A stretch of DNA of 41,170 nt from Rubrivivax sp. (GTDB lineage Bacteria; Pseudomonadota; Gammaproteobacteria; Burkholderiales; Burkholderiaceae_C): contig SEFA01000058.1 in NCBI GenBank assembly GCA_004210455.1, positions 1 to 41,170 of the forward strand, written 5' to 3'. Below the pieces are notes generated by a model. That model saw only the letters and a program-made list of their open reading frames with translations, had not been told where the DNA came from and did not search any database. Of the stretch, positions 1-7,378 are shown piece by piece. How positions within the stretch are numbered: the stretch's first letter is position 1; each line of letters opens with the position of its first letter. A program made the translations under genes and the position numbers.

Positions 1-45
1 CCTTTCCCCGTCCCTCCCCCATCCACCCTTTTCTGGAGCGCCACC

Positions 46-549
46 ATGGCCAAGATCTCATCCCTGTCCGACCTGTACGTCGACGAACTGAAGGACCTCT
101 GGTCCGCCAACGACCAGATGGCGCGCGCGCTCGAGAAGATCGCGCCGCAGGCCACGAACGAGAAGCTGTTGCAGATGCTCGAAGAAGCCCAGGCGGGCAT
201 CGCCGACCACACCGACCTCCTGAAGGCGCTGATCGCCAACCAGGGCGAAGAGGTGGCCAAGGAGCATTGCAAGGGCATGGAAGGCCTGGTGAAGGAAGCC
301 TTCAAGCACGTCCTGGAAGACCCGCCGGAAGAGGGTCCGGTGCTGGACGCCGCGATCATTGCGCAATACCAGCGCATGACGCATTACGGCATCACGGGCT
401 TCGGCACGGTCGCCGCCTTCGCCAGTGCCTTGCAGCTTGACGACGATGCGCGGCAGCTGAAAGAGGCCGTCGACGACATGTATGACGCCGACGAATTGAT
501 GTCGGAACTCGCCGAAGCGGCCGTGAATCGCGAGGCGGCGGAAGAGTGA
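46..549 (+). CDS. DUF892 ferritin-like protein (YciE/YciF family)
   Basis: The 167-residue protein is almost wholly helical in character, and its length matches the YciE/YciF (DUF892) family. That family folds as a ferritin-like four-helix bundle and is induced by general and osmotic stress in enterics. The N-terminus (LYVDELKDLWSANDQ) is the family hallmark. An E-x6-H pair near residues 47-54 (EAQAGIADH) and a second helix with Q-Y-x-R-M-T-H (about 108-114) are candidate di-iron ligands. The start is ATG with GGAG about 9 bases upstream. The protein has no signal peptide and is expected to be cytoplasmic. Its neighbours (PRC-barrel protein, Crp/Fnr regulator, sensor kinase) suit a stress-response setting. 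The biochemical role of the family is not settled; ferroxidase-like iron handling is inference. Confidence 0.88.
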   Translation: MAKISSLSDLYVDELKDLWSANDQMARALEKIAPQATNEKLLQMLEEAQAGIADHTDLLKALIANQGEEVAKEHCKGMEGLVKEAFKHVLEDPPEEGPVLDAAIIAQYQRMTHYGITGFGTVAAFASALQLDDDARQLKEAVDDMYDADELMSELAEAAVNREAAEE

Positions 550-558
550 CGCGAACGT

Positions 559-584
559 CCCGCCGGGGTGTCAGCCCCTGCGGG
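559..584. terminator. Hairpin between convergent genes
   Basis: CCCGC and GGGG pair with CCCC and GCGGG around a six-base loop, with one unpaired base in each arm. It lies between the convergent DUF892 and PRC-barrel genes. It has no U-tract on either side, so it may be a weak bidirectional terminator or only a 3'-end stabiliser. Confidence 0.35.
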
Positions 585-599
585 CGCATCTCGCGCGTA

Positions 600-1298
600 T
601 CAGGCAGCGAGCGGCGGTTCCACCCAATAGCGGTCCCGCCCATGTCCGCGATGCAGCAGGGATTCATAATCGCGATCGATGGACGCGATGTCCTGGAACG
701 GCGGACTGGCCCGCACCGACGCACGATCCATGGACAGGCACAACTGCTTGGCCACGATGTCGATCGCCTCGATCCAGCGCACGCCGATCAGCACGCGATG
801 CCCGCCGGGCCACCACGCGCTCGTGTCCACCAGCAGATAGCGCAGCGTCCACGCCGCGTCGTCGTAGATCAGGTCCACCACCCGACCAATGCCGACGCCA
901 CCCGACGTCAGTTCGCAATCCAGCAGTGCCGTCTCGATGAGGAGCGGCAGGTCCGCGGCGACCGGCGTCTCCATCCCGTAGTGCATCCGCGCGGCGTGGG
1001 CCTGCTGCGCGGAGATGCCCTGCAGCGGATGCAGCGTCGGGCTCATCCTGACGGTGCGACGGCTGACGTCCATGTGCATGCTCCCCCGCTCGATCGGCTG
1101 CAACAGCAGCGACGGCAGGATCAGCACCCAGCGGCCGAACAGCCAGGGGCTGGCTTCGAGCACCAGGAAATGGATGCGCCAGTCCGTCGTGTCGAACAGG
1201 GCCAGGCGCACGTGCCCGATGTCGCCGTCGTTGCCGGTCACCTTGCAGCGTTGCAGCAGGCTCAGGCTGTTCAGGCGGCCGGCGCAGGACGCGTCCAT
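600..1298 (-). CDS. PRC-barrel domain protein
   Basis: The 232-residue protein has two PRC-barrel-like halves. The first (about residues 12-70) carries GNDGDIGHVRLALFD followed by a W-R-I-H-F-L-V-L strand. The second (about 108-170) carries GGVGIGRVVDLIYDD followed by W-T-L-R-Y-L-L-V-D. PRC-barrel proteins bind RNA or protein partners, or sit at stress-related loci; no specific reaction is known for this type. There is no signal peptide. Its ATG lies directly after the TAG of the 42-residue gene upstream (TAGATG), so it is almost certainly translated by coupling. It converges on the DUF892 gene. Family assignment is good; function is unknown. Confidence 0.8.
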   Translation of the reverse strand: MDASCAGRLNSLSLLQRCKVTGNDGDIGHVRLALFDTTDWRIHFLVLEASPWLFGRWVLILPSLLLQPIERGSMHMDVSRRTVRMSPTLHPLQGISAQQAHAARMHYGMETPVAADLPLLIETALLDCELTSGGVGIGRVVDLIYDDAAWTLRYLLVDTSAWWPGGHRVLIGVRWIEAIDIVAKQLCLSMDRASVRASPPFQDIASIDRDYESLLHRGHGRDRYWVEPPLAA

Positions 1299-1427
1299 CT
1301 ACCGCCGGCCGACGCGCGAGGGCGCCACCGGGGGGATCGCGGGACCGGGCATGGCGGGCGTCGGGGTCGGCGGCCGGACTTGCTTGGGCTTTTTCGCTTC
1401 CTTGTTGCCGTGCTGACGTCTGGACAT
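1299..1427 (-). CDS. Small basic proline-rich protein (42 aa), hypothetical
   Basis: This 42-residue reading frame is supported by an AGGAG about six bases before its ATG and by its exact abutment (TAG then ATG) to the PRC-barrel gene. The N-terminal third is highly basic (MSRRQHGNKEAKKPKQ). The rest is Pro/Ala-rich (PTPTPAMPGPAIPP) and ends in SRVGRR. There is no membrane segment or signal peptide. I recognise no family. It could bind nucleic acid or serve mainly as a leader coupling translation to the PRC-barrel gene; both are inference. Confidence 0.55.
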   Translation of the reverse strand: MSRRQHGNKEAKKPKQVRPPTPTPAMPGPAIPPVAPSRVGRR

Positions 1428-1579
1428 GGGAGCTCCTGGAAGGATGAAGGGAGTTGACGGTGACGATCGCGACCAGTCCACAGCCTGCGCCGATATGCCC
1501 GTGGGGTCCGTGCGCCAGCGAACGCTCGCCACGCATCGGAAGTCCGCTGCCCGACGCCGGAGCCCCGGATGCATCGACC

Positions 1580-1585
1580 TATACT
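1580..1585 (+). promoter_or_regulatory. -10 element of the Crp/Fnr-family gene
   Basis: TATACT matches five of six bases of the sigma-70 -10 consensus and lies 32 bases before the ATG. An AAGGAG ribosome-binding site follows at 1607-1612. No convincing -35 is visible, so activation by another regulator or autoregulation is possible. Confidence 0.5.
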
Positions 1586-1617
1586 CGATCGGCGACTTTC
1601 AGCCGCAAGGAGCCCTG

Positions 1618-2343
1618 ATGGTGAGCATGCAGTTGGCACGCGAGAACCGACTCCTGGCCGCGCTCTCGGATGACGAACTGGCCCGCTGGCTGCCGGATCT
1701 GGAAGTCGTGGATGCGGCGCTCGGGCTGGTGCTCTACGAGTCGGGCGGACAGCTGTCGCACGTCTACTTCCCGACGACCTGCATCGTGTCGCTGCTCTAC
1801 GTGCTCGAGGACGGCGGCTCGGCCGAGATCTCCATCGTGGGTTACGAGGGCGTGCTGGGTGTGTCGCTCTTCATGGGCGGCCAGACCACGCCGAGCCGGG
1901 GCGTGGTGCAGAGCGCCGGCCAGCTGCTGCGGTTGCGATCGGACCTGATGCTCAAGGAGTTCAACCGGGCCGGCAAGGTGATGCAGCTGCTGCTGCGCTA
2001 CACGCAGGCGTTGCTGACGCAGATGTCGCAGACGGCGGTGTGCAACCGCCACCATTCCCTGGATCAGCAGCTCTGCCGCTGGCTGCTGCTCAGCCTGGAC
2101 CGGCTGCACGGCGACGACCTCGTCATGACGCAGGAGTTGATCGCCAACATGCTGGGCGTGCGCCGGGAGGGCGTCACGGAGGCGGCGGGCAACCTGCAGG
2201 ACGCGGGTCTCATCCGCTATCGACGCGGTCATATCACGGTGCTGGATCGTCCAGGGCTGGAGCAGCGCACCTGCGAGTGCTACGCCGTCGTGAAGAACGA
2301 ATACAACCGGCTGCTGACGGCCTTGCCTGTCCCCGACATGTGA
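1618..2343 (+). CDS. Crp/Fnr-family transcriptional regulator
   Basis: The 241-residue protein has a cyclic-nucleotide-binding-type beta-roll (about residues 15-130, with FPTTCIVSLLYVLEDGG and VGYEGVLGVSLFMGG). A long dimerisation helix follows, then a C-terminal winged helix-turn-helix (about 165-225: MTQELIANMLGVRREGVTEA). It lacks the N-terminal cysteine cluster of FNR, so it is not an obvious iron-sulfur oxygen sensor; the ligand is unknown. I chose the ATG at 1618 because AAGGAG sits 5 bases before it and a TATACT -10 lies just upstream, although the frame stays open further upstream. The histidine kinase gene follows 87 bases later on the same strand. Confidence 0.87.
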   Translation: MVSMQLARENRLLAALSDDELARWLPDLEVVDAALGLVLYESGGQLSHVYFPTTCIVSLLYVLEDGGSAEISIVGYEGVLGVSLFMGGQTTPSRGVVQSAGQLLRLRSDLMLKEFNRAGKVMQLLLRYTQALLTQMSQTAVCNRHHSLDQQLCRWLLLSLDRLHGDDLVMTQELIANMLGVRREGVTEAAGNLQDAGLIRYRRGHITVLDRPGLEQRTCECYAVVKNEYNRLLTALPVPDM

Positions 2344-2430
2344 ACCACGGGGGGCTTGGGTTCGCCGCCGTACAGACGGGGGCTCGCAGGAAGATCAGCT
2401 TGAAGGTTCCCGTTGCCTTCAGGAACACCG

Positions 2431-3243
2431 ATGCCTCTTTCCCACGATATCCCGGAACCCGACGGGCATGGCCTCGCCGCCGCGGCGTCGCCCGGCGCGC
2501 CGCTGGATCAGGCGCTGAGATTGGGCGCGCTGTCGCTGCAGGCCTCGGAGCAACGGCGGAGCGACGTACTGGCGCTTGTCGCGCACGAAATGCGGGATCC
2601 GCTGGCGGCCATCGGTGCCGCGCTGCGAGTGCTCAACAGGAGAGCGAACCCGGACGACACGGCGGAGCACGCGGTCATCGAGCGCCAGCTGGACACCTGC
2701 CAGCGTTTGGTGGAGGACCTCCTGGATCACGCGCTGGTCTCGCGGAACACCTTGGCGGTGCAGCGCGTGCCGATGTCCGTCCGCGAGTGCCTGTCGAACG
2801 CGCTGGAGGCCACCCGGCCGGGACGAGAGGCGAAACGGCACCGGATGATGACGCTGCTGCCGGAGGCGTCGCTCCAGGTGTGCGGCGATGGCATGAGGCT
2901 GTCGCAGGTGGTCAGGAACCTGCTGGCGAATGCCACGCGGTACACGCTCCCGGACGGGTGCATCGAACTGTGGACGGTGAAGTCCGCCGGGCATTGCGTC
3001 GTGCACGTGAAGGACAACGGCGAAGGGATCGCGATCGAGCAGAGGGCGCGCATCTTCGAGCCGTATGTCCAGGGGCGGCGTCCGCTCGGCACGGAGCACC
3101 ACGGCCTCGGTCTGGGGCTCGCGCTGGCCAGGGCCATCGCCGAGCTGCATGAGGGGTCGATCACGGTCCACAGCGACGGCCTGGGTCATGGCAGTGAGTT
3201 CTGCCTCCAGCTGCCGCTCTGGAAAGCGCCGCAAGTGACCTGA
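2431..3243 (+). CDS. Soluble sensor histidine kinase, no input domain
   Basis: The 270-residue protein contains only the kinase core. HisKA has the phospho-acceptor motif ALVAHEMRDPLAAI (His about residue 52). HATPase_c has an N box (VVRNLLANATRY), G1 (DNGEGI), F box (IFEPYVQG) and G2 (GLGLGLALARAI). The acceptor context is E-M-R-D-P rather than the usual E-L-R-N-P. There is no transmembrane segment and no PAS or GAF domain, so it probably receives its signal through a partner. No response-regulator gene adjoins it in the window. I chose the ATG at 2431, preceded by AGGA; an in-frame TTG lies six codons upstream. A strong hairpin terminator follows. Confidence 0.85.
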   Translation: MPLSHDIPEPDGHGLAAAASPGAPLDQALRLGALSLQASEQRRSDVLALVAHEMRDPLAAIGAALRVLNRRANPDDTAEHAVIERQLDTCQRLVEDLLDHALVSRNTLAVQRVPMSVRECLSNALEATRPGREAKRHRMMTLLPEASLQVCGDGMRLSQVVRNLLANATRYTLPDGCIELWTVKSAGHCVVHVKDNGEGIAIEQRARIFEPYVQGRRPLGTEHHGLGLGLALARAIAELHEGSITVHSDGLGHGSEFCLQLPLWKAPQVT

Positions 3244-3312
3244 ACACGCATCAACCCCTGCCCGCAGCCCTCCGCGCAGGACGTGCACGATCAGCTTGCA
3301 AACTGCAATGGA

Positions 3313-3346
3313 AAACGCCCGCAGGACTTGCGTCTTGCGGGCGTTT
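3313..3346. terminator. Bidirectional intrinsic terminator
   Basis: An 11-bp perfect stem (AAACGCCCGCA with TGCGGGCGTTT) encloses a 12-base loop and is flanked by T-rich tails on both strands. It can end the histidine-kinase message on the plus strand and the tRNA-His transcript on the minus strand. Confidence 0.85.
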
Positions 3347-3355
3347 CTTATTGGG

Positions 3356-3432
3356 TGGGGTGGCTAATGGGACTCGAACCCACGACAACCAGAATCACAA
3401 TCTGGGACTCTACCAACTGAGCTATAGCCACC
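3356..3432 (-). tRNA. tRNA-His (anticodon GTG)
   Basis: Read on the minus strand, the sequence folds as a full cloverleaf. It has acceptor GTGGCTA/TAGCCAC, a D arm with AGTTGGTA, anticodon stem CCAGA/TCTGG with loop TTGTGAT (anticodon GTG), and a T arm with TTCGAGT. The diagnostic extra G(-1) is encoded opposite C73, as expected for bacterial tRNA-His, and the 3' CCA is encoded. The length is 77 bases. Confidence 0.96.
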
Positions 3433-3448
3433 ACTGGAGAAGCCTTAG

Positions 3449-3477
3449 ATTATGGCCACTTTTCTCCTCTGTGGGAA
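3449..3477 (-). promoter_or_regulatory. Promoter of tRNA-His
   Basis: On the minus strand TTCCCA (-35) and CATAAT (-10) are separated by 17 bases. The predicted start is about ten bases before the mature tRNA 5' end. The region is AT-rich for this genome. Confidence 0.65.
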
Positions 3478-3489
3478 GTACTTTCTGCG

Positions 3490-3517
3490 GTTCTTCTGAA
3501 AATACTTTCGAACCGCG
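3490..3517 (-). terminator. Possible weak terminator after ppiD
   Basis: GCGGTTC and GAACCGC form a 7-bp inverted repeat around an AT-rich loop, about 35 bases after the ppiD stop codon. It lacks a clean U-tract, so termination here is uncertain. Confidence 0.3.
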
Positions 3518-3550
3518 CGAGTGCCGCCCGGTGCCTTGTCCTGAGACCGA

Positions 3551-5464
3551 TCAGTTCGCCGGCGCCGAGGCCGCCGTGGCCTTCAGCACCGCCGGCTTGA
3601 TCGCCGCCTTGTAGTCGGCCTTGAGCACGTTGTAGTAGCTCGCCATCTCGACCGCGCTCCAGGCGCGCGCGTACTGTTCCGCCGCCCGCTTGGCATCGAT
3701 CAGCGCCGGATCGCGCGGCAGGATCTTGTCGATCTTCGCGACCAGGAAATCGCCGTTGCCCGCGTCCACGCCGACATAGGCCGGCAGCTTGGCGACGTCG
3801 GCGCGCAAGACCTGATCCAGCGCCTTCTGCGGCAGCACGCCAGGCTTGGCGCGCGACACCGTCAGCGCCTCGCCCAGGCCCTTGGCATCGCCGCCCTTCT
3901 GCAGTTCGGCCAGACGGGCTTCGCCCGCCTTCTTCGCGGCCTGCGCGGCGTGGTCCGCCACCCAGGCCATCGTCAGCATCGGCTTGACCTCGGCCAGCGG
4001 CGGCACGCGCGCCGGCTTGTAGGCGACGACACGCGCCGACACCATCTGGTTGCCGCCGGCTTCGATGGCCGCCGTGTTCTGCTTCTTGCTCAGCGAGTCC
4101 GCCGCGAACACCGCCTCCAGCAGCTTCGGCGACGCCAGCACGCCGGTCGCGTCGGGCGCGGCCTTGCGTTGCACCGTCGCCTTCTGGATCGTCAGCTTGA
4201 ACTTGTCAGCCGCCGGCTTCAGCGACTCCGCGTCGCTGTAGACCGTGTCGCTGAAGCTGTCCGCCTGCTCGGTGTAGCGCTTCTGCGCCAGCTGACGACG
4301 CAGGTCGGCTTCGATGCCGGCCTTGACAGTGTCGAACGGACGCACCTGACCGCCCCGGACGTCCGTCAGCAGGATGATGTGATAGCCGAAGTCGGACTGG
4401 ACGACGTTGCTGATCTCACCCTTCTTCAGCGCGTAGACGGCATCCTCGAAGGGCTTGACCATCGCACCCTTGCCGAAGAAGTCCAGATCGCCACCGTTCG
4501 CGGCCGAGCCCGGGTCTTCGGAGTTCTTCTTCGCCAGCTCGGCGAAGCCGGCCGGGTTCTTGCGCGCCTCGGCCAGCAGTTCGTCGGCCTTGGCCTTCGC
4601 CTTGGCCTTGTCGGCCGCCGGCATGTCGCCGCCCGCCTTGATCAGGATGTGGCTGGCACGGCGTTCCTCATCGCTGGTGAAGCGCGCCTTGTTCTCGTCG
4701 TAGAACTTCTGCACCTCGTCGGCGTTGACCGTCACGCCGGCCGCCAGCGCGGCGGCGTCCAGCACGACATACTCGATGTCGGCGCTTTCGGGCAGCTGGA
4801 ACTTCGCGGACACCTTCGGGTCCTTGTAATAGGCCTCGAGGTCGGCGTCCGTCGGCTTCAGCGTCGCGGCGAAGTCCTTCGCGGCGAAGGTCTGGAACTG
4901 CAGCTCGCGCTGCTGCAGCAGCGCGTCGAAGGCCAGATTGGCACTCGCCTGCGTCGGCAGCGCGCTCTGCGCGATCGGACCCAGCACGCCGTTGGTCTGA
5001 AGACTTTGGCGGACGTTCTGCAGCAGACCGTCGACCGTCATGCCCTGTTGCGCGGCGATGCGCTTGGCGGTCTCCACGTCGCGCAGCGGCGCGAGTTGCG
5101 GATCCGTCTTGATCAACTCGATCAGCTGCTCGTTGCTGATGGTGCGGTGCTCATCGGCCACCACCGCGGCGAGCACGCGCTCGCGCAGCAGGTTCTCCAG
5201 CACGTCCTTGCGCACTTCCGGCGAATCGAAGACCTTGGGGTCCATCGTCGGCGATTCCATGCGCATGCGCTCGACCTGCGTCTTCTGCGCCTGGTCCCAC
5301 TCGGACTGCGTGATCTTGTGGCCGTCCACGGTGGCCACCGTCGCGTTGCCGCCATCCATGAAGCGGCTGTAGCCCTCCACGCCGACCAGCACGAAGGACG
5401 GCACGATCAGGATCAGCAGGATGAACTGGAACAGCCGCGTGTGCTTGCGTACGAAATCGAACAT
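3551..5464 (-). CDS. ppiD: Periplasmic folding chaperone / peptidyl-prolyl isomerase PpiD
   Basis: The 637-residue protein has the PpiD architecture. A short cytoplasmic start ([10 protein letters not shown]) is followed by one transmembrane anchor (about residues 13-32), then a SurA/PpiD-type N-terminal chaperone domain (about 38-200). A parvulin domain follows (about 265-370: [13 protein letters not shown] through [13 protein letters not shown]), then a C-terminal chaperone region. It is an inner-membrane-anchored, periplasm-facing helper of outer-membrane and exported protein folding at the Sec translocon. I chose the ATG at 5464, which has GAGG about eight bases upstream; a TTG two codons earlier is less likely. 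The gene lies downstream of hupB and tRNA-Val, a common betaproteobacterial order, and has its own TAGAAT -10. A perfect hairpin occupies the predicted 5' leader. Confidence 0.93.
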   Translation of the reverse strand: MFDFVRKHTRLFQFILLILIVPSFVLVGVEGYSRFMDGGNATVATVDGHKITQSEWDQAQKTQVERMRMESPTMDPKVFDSPEVRKDVLENLLRERVLAAVVADEHRTISNEQLIELIKTDPQLAPLRDVETAKRIAAQQGMTVDGLLQNVRQSLQTNGVLGPIAQSALPTQASANLAFDALLQQRELQFQTFAAKDFAATLKPTDADLEAYYKDPKVSAKFQLPESADIEYVVLDAAALAAGVTVNADEVQKFYDENKARFTSDEERRASHILIKAGGDMPAADKAKAKAKADELLAEARKNPAGFAELAKKNSEDPGSAANGGDLDFFGKGAMVKPFEDAVYALKKGEISNVVQSDFGYHIILLTDVRGGQVRPFDTVKAGIEADLRRQLAQKRYTEQADSFSDTVYSDAESLKPAADKFKLTIQKATVQRKAAPDATGVLASPKLLEAVFAADSLSKKQNTAAIEAGGNQMVSARVVAYKPARVPPLAEVKPMLTMAWVADHAAQAAKKAGEARLAELQKGGDAKGLGEALTVSRAKPGVLPQKALDQVLRADVAKLPAYVGVDAGNGDFLVAKIDKILPRDPALIDAKRAAEQYARAWSAVEMASYYNVLKADYKAAIKPAVLKATAASAPAN

Positions 5465-5492
5465 CAACAACCTCAGGTCATTTCACATACGA

Positions 5493-5518
5493 CAAAGGCG
5501 AACCGGGGTTCGCCTTTG
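5493..5518 (-). terminator. Perfect hairpin between tRNA-Val and ppiD
   Basis: CAAAGGCGAACC and its exact complement are separated by two bases, giving a 10-12 bp stem. After the stem the minus strand reads TTTGTCG, a weak U-tract. It could end read-through from hupB/tRNA-Val. The predicted ppiD start site lies just before it, so it would also be the first element of the ppiD message. Confidence 0.5.
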
Positions 5519-5527
5519 GGCCGCGGC

Positions 5528-5533
5528 ATTCTA
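5528..5533 (-). promoter_or_regulatory. -10 element of ppiD
   Basis: TAGAAT on the minus strand lies between tRNA-Val and ppiD. No good -35 is seen 16-18 bases upstream. The same TAGAAT core occurs before hupB and efp. Confidence 0.45.
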
Positions 5534-5566
5534 GTCCACGGTTCACGTGGCTCTGCCTCGGTTTTC

Positions 5567-5642
5567 TGGTGGGCGCTGACGGGCTCGAACCGCCGACAAT
5601 CTCCGTGTAAGGGAGGTGCTCTACCAACTGAGCTAAGCGCCC
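5567..5642 (-). tRNA. tRNA-Val (anticodon TAC)
   Basis: The minus strand gives a 76-base cloverleaf with acceptor GGGCGCT/AGCGCCC, D arm GCTC...GAGC, anticodon loop CTTACAC (anticodon TAC), T loop TTCGAGC and an encoded CCA end. The top pair of the anticodon stem (position 27-43) reads C-A, a mismatch, and base 38 is C. It starts 22 bases after the hupB stop with no room for a promoter, so it is probably processed out of the hupB transcript. Confidence 0.94.
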
Positions 5643-5664
5643 GGAATTCTTCAGGTCCCGGCTT

Positions 5665-5937
5665 TCAGTTCACCGCGTCCTTGAGGGCCTTGCCCGGACG
5701 GAACTTCGGCACCTTCGCCGACTTGATCTTGATCGCCTCGTTCGTGCGCGGGTTGCGGCCGGTGCGGGCCGCTCTCTTCGTGACGCTGAAGGTGCCGAAG
5801 CCCACCAGCGACACCGTCCCGTTCTTCTTGAGCGTGGTCTTCACACCGCCGATGACAGCCTCCAACGCGCGCCCCGCGGCCGCCTTGGAAATGTCCGCCT
5901 GCTTGGCGATGTGCTCGATCAATTCGGACTTGTTCAC
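5665..5937 (-). CDS. hupB: DNA-binding protein HU-beta
   Basis: The 90-residue protein is a full-length HU. It begins [18 protein letters not shown] and has the turn [11 protein letters not shown]. The DNA-wrapping arm carries the conserved [12 protein letters not shown] with the arm-tip proline, and it ends [18 protein letters not shown] is an abundant nucleoid protein that bends DNA and supports replication, repair and transcription. The gene is monocistronic or ends in the tRNA-Val immediately downstream. A TAGAAT -10 lies about 53 bases before the ATG. Confidence 0.96.
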   Translation of the reverse strand: MNKSELIEHIAKQADISKAAAGRALEAVIGGVKTTLKKNGTVSLVGFGTFSVTKRAARTGRNPRTNEAIKIKSAKVPKFRPGKALKDAVN

Positions 5938-5989
5938 GAAGGTACCCCCTCATTGGTTTGCCAGGCCGCCCGAACGGCGCGGGAAGCGG

Positions 5990-5995
5990 ATTCTA
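5990..5995 (-). promoter_or_regulatory. -10 element of hupB
   Basis: TAGAAT on the minus strand, with CTGGAC 16 bases upstream as a poor -35. The leader would be about 45 bases. Confidence 0.45.
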
Positions 5996-6131
5996 GACGC
6001 ATTGCCCGCGCGTCCAGACAAGGGGGAAGTCCCGATACGAGGGGGTCCGTCGCCAGTCGCCCAGGGGACAGCGCCCCGCGTGGAGCCCGCATCCGCACGC
6101 ACACTTCACATGCTGTTTCACGCAGGTCGGG

Positions 6132-6698
6132 TCAGCGCACCTTGGCCCGGATCTCGGGCAGCGCCTTCTGCAGGTAATAGACCATCGACCAGATGGTCAA
6201 CACCGCGGCCAGGTAGATCAGCCAGGTGCCCCAGAGGCGGGTGTTGATGACCTCGAACAGCCTGCCGTCGAACAGCAGGAAGGGGATGGCCACCATCTGC
6301 ACCGTGGTCTTGAGCTTGCCCAGCATGTGCACCGCCACCGAGCGCGAGGCGCCGATCTGCGCCATCCACTCGCGCAACGCCGAGATGGCAATCTCGCGTC
6401 CGACGATGACCAGCGCCACCAGCGCGTCCACGCGCTGCTGTTCCAGCAGCACCAGCAGCGCCGCGCAGACCAGGAACTTGTCGGCCACCGGATCCAGGAA
6501 GGCGCCGAAGGACGAGGTCTGGTTGAGCTTGCGCGCCAGGTAGCCGTCCGCCCAGTCGGTCAGGGCCACCGTGATGAAGAGGACCGTGGCCAGCAGGTTT
6601 TGATGGGCGGGCGACATCTGCAGGTGGAACACCCCGACGATCAGCGGGATGGCCACGATGCGGGCCCAGGTCAGCAAGGTTGGCAGCGTCCAGAACAT
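6132..6698 (-). CDS. pgsA: CDP-diacylglycerol-glycerol-3-phosphate 3-phosphatidyltransferase
   Basis: The 188-residue polytopic membrane protein makes phosphatidylglycerol phosphate, the committed step to phosphatidylglycerol and cardiolipin. The CDP-alcohol phosphatidyltransferase signature D-G-x2-A-R-x8-G-x3-D-x3-D is complete, from Asp51-Gly52 through Asp69 and Asp73. I placed the start at the ATG at 6698, because MFWTLPTLLTWARI aligns directly with the usual PgsA beginning (M-x3-I/L-P-T-L-L-T); an upstream in-frame GTG is less likely. It follows the lipoprotein gene by 48 bases and is the last gene of a probable uvrC - lipoprotein - pgsA operon. Confidence 0.93.
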   Translation of the reverse strand: MFWTLPTLLTWARIVAIPLIVGVFHLQMSPAHQNLLATVLFITVALTDWADGYLARKLNQTSSFGAFLDPVADKFLVCAALLVLLEQQRVDALVALVIVGREIAISALREWMAQIGASRSVAVHMLGKLKTTVQMVAIPFLLFDGRLFEVINTRLWGTWLIYLAAVLTIWSMVYYLQKALPEIRAKVR

Positions 6699-6746
6699 GG
6701 GCGGCATTGTGCCCACGTTTCACGGCGCGAAACCGTCGGTGATCGC

Positions 6747-7313
6747 TTAATCGTCGAGGGTGCGCGGCTTGAAGCGCCGGTCGTCGTCGAACAGGAAGAC
6801 TTCGACGAACTTCCAGGGCTTGGGCAGCCGGCTCACGTCGCCGAAGGGCGCGGCGCGGCGCACCGCCGCGATGGCGACCTCGATGGTGTCCTCGGCCTGG
6901 GTCGGCTTGCGCAGCACGCGGATGTGCCGGATGGAACCGTCCCGGTTGAGCTCCACCTCCAGCACGGGGATCGCCAGCAGCTCGGGCGGCACCTCGCCCA
7001 TGTAGGTGCCGTCCGGATTGGCGGCGACCAAACGCTGCGCGGCCTGACGGCGAAGGTCCTCGTGCGAGCGGACCGCCTGCGGCGCCGGCAGCGGCAGGCC
7101 GCGACGCACGGCCGGCGAGGTCGGCACCGGTCCGCCCGGAGCGACCGGCGTGGCCGCCGGCGAGCCGCCGGGCACGCGGGGAGCCTCCTGCACCGGGGGA
7201 CGGTCCGGCTGGCGCTGCGTCGGTCCGCCGCAGGCCGCCAGCGACAGCGCAAGCGCCAGCTTGCCGCTCCAGCGCAGCCCTCGCATCCAGGTCATTCGAT
7301 CGATCGGTGTCAT
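6747..7313 (-). CDS. Lipoprotein with TonB-C-terminal-like domain
   Basis: The 188-residue protein begins with a short charged stretch and a hydrophobic core ending in the lipobox LSLAAC, so it should be a lipid-anchored envelope protein. A Pro/Ala-rich linker (about residues 27-70) leads to a TonB-C-like domain (about 95-188: PELLAIPVLEVELNRDGSIR, then a helix and WKFVEVFLFDDD). That fold usually contacts TonB-box peptides or peptidoglycan. No TonB transmembrane anchor is present and no exbBD lies nearby, so a TonB energy role is not supported. The start at 7313 is the likeliest of several; a weak GGGA precedes it. It sits between uvrC and pgsA in the same direction. Specific function unknown. 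Confidence 0.75.
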   Translation of the reverse strand: MTPIDRMTWMRGLRWSGKLALALSLAACGGPTQRQPDRPPVQEAPRVPGGSPAATPVAPGGPVPTSPAVRRGLPLPAPQAVRSHEDLRRQAAQRLVAANPDGTYMGEVPPELLAIPVLEVELNRDGSIRHIRVLRKPTQAEDTIEVAIAAVRRAAPFGDVSRLPKPWKFVEVFLFDDDRRFKPRTLDD

Positions 7314-7321
7314 GCCTTTTC

Positions 7322-7358
7322 CCAACGAGCCCAACGAGCCCAACGAGCTCCAACGAGC
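7322..7358. repeat. Four tandem copies of CCAACGAGC
   Basis: Four 9-bp units lie in the 65-base gap between the uvrC stop and the lipoprotein start, with one extra base before the fourth unit. The array sits immediately upstream of the lipoprotein translation start. Confidence 0.85.
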
Positions 7359-7378
7359 CCCGACAAGCCGCGCGCCGT

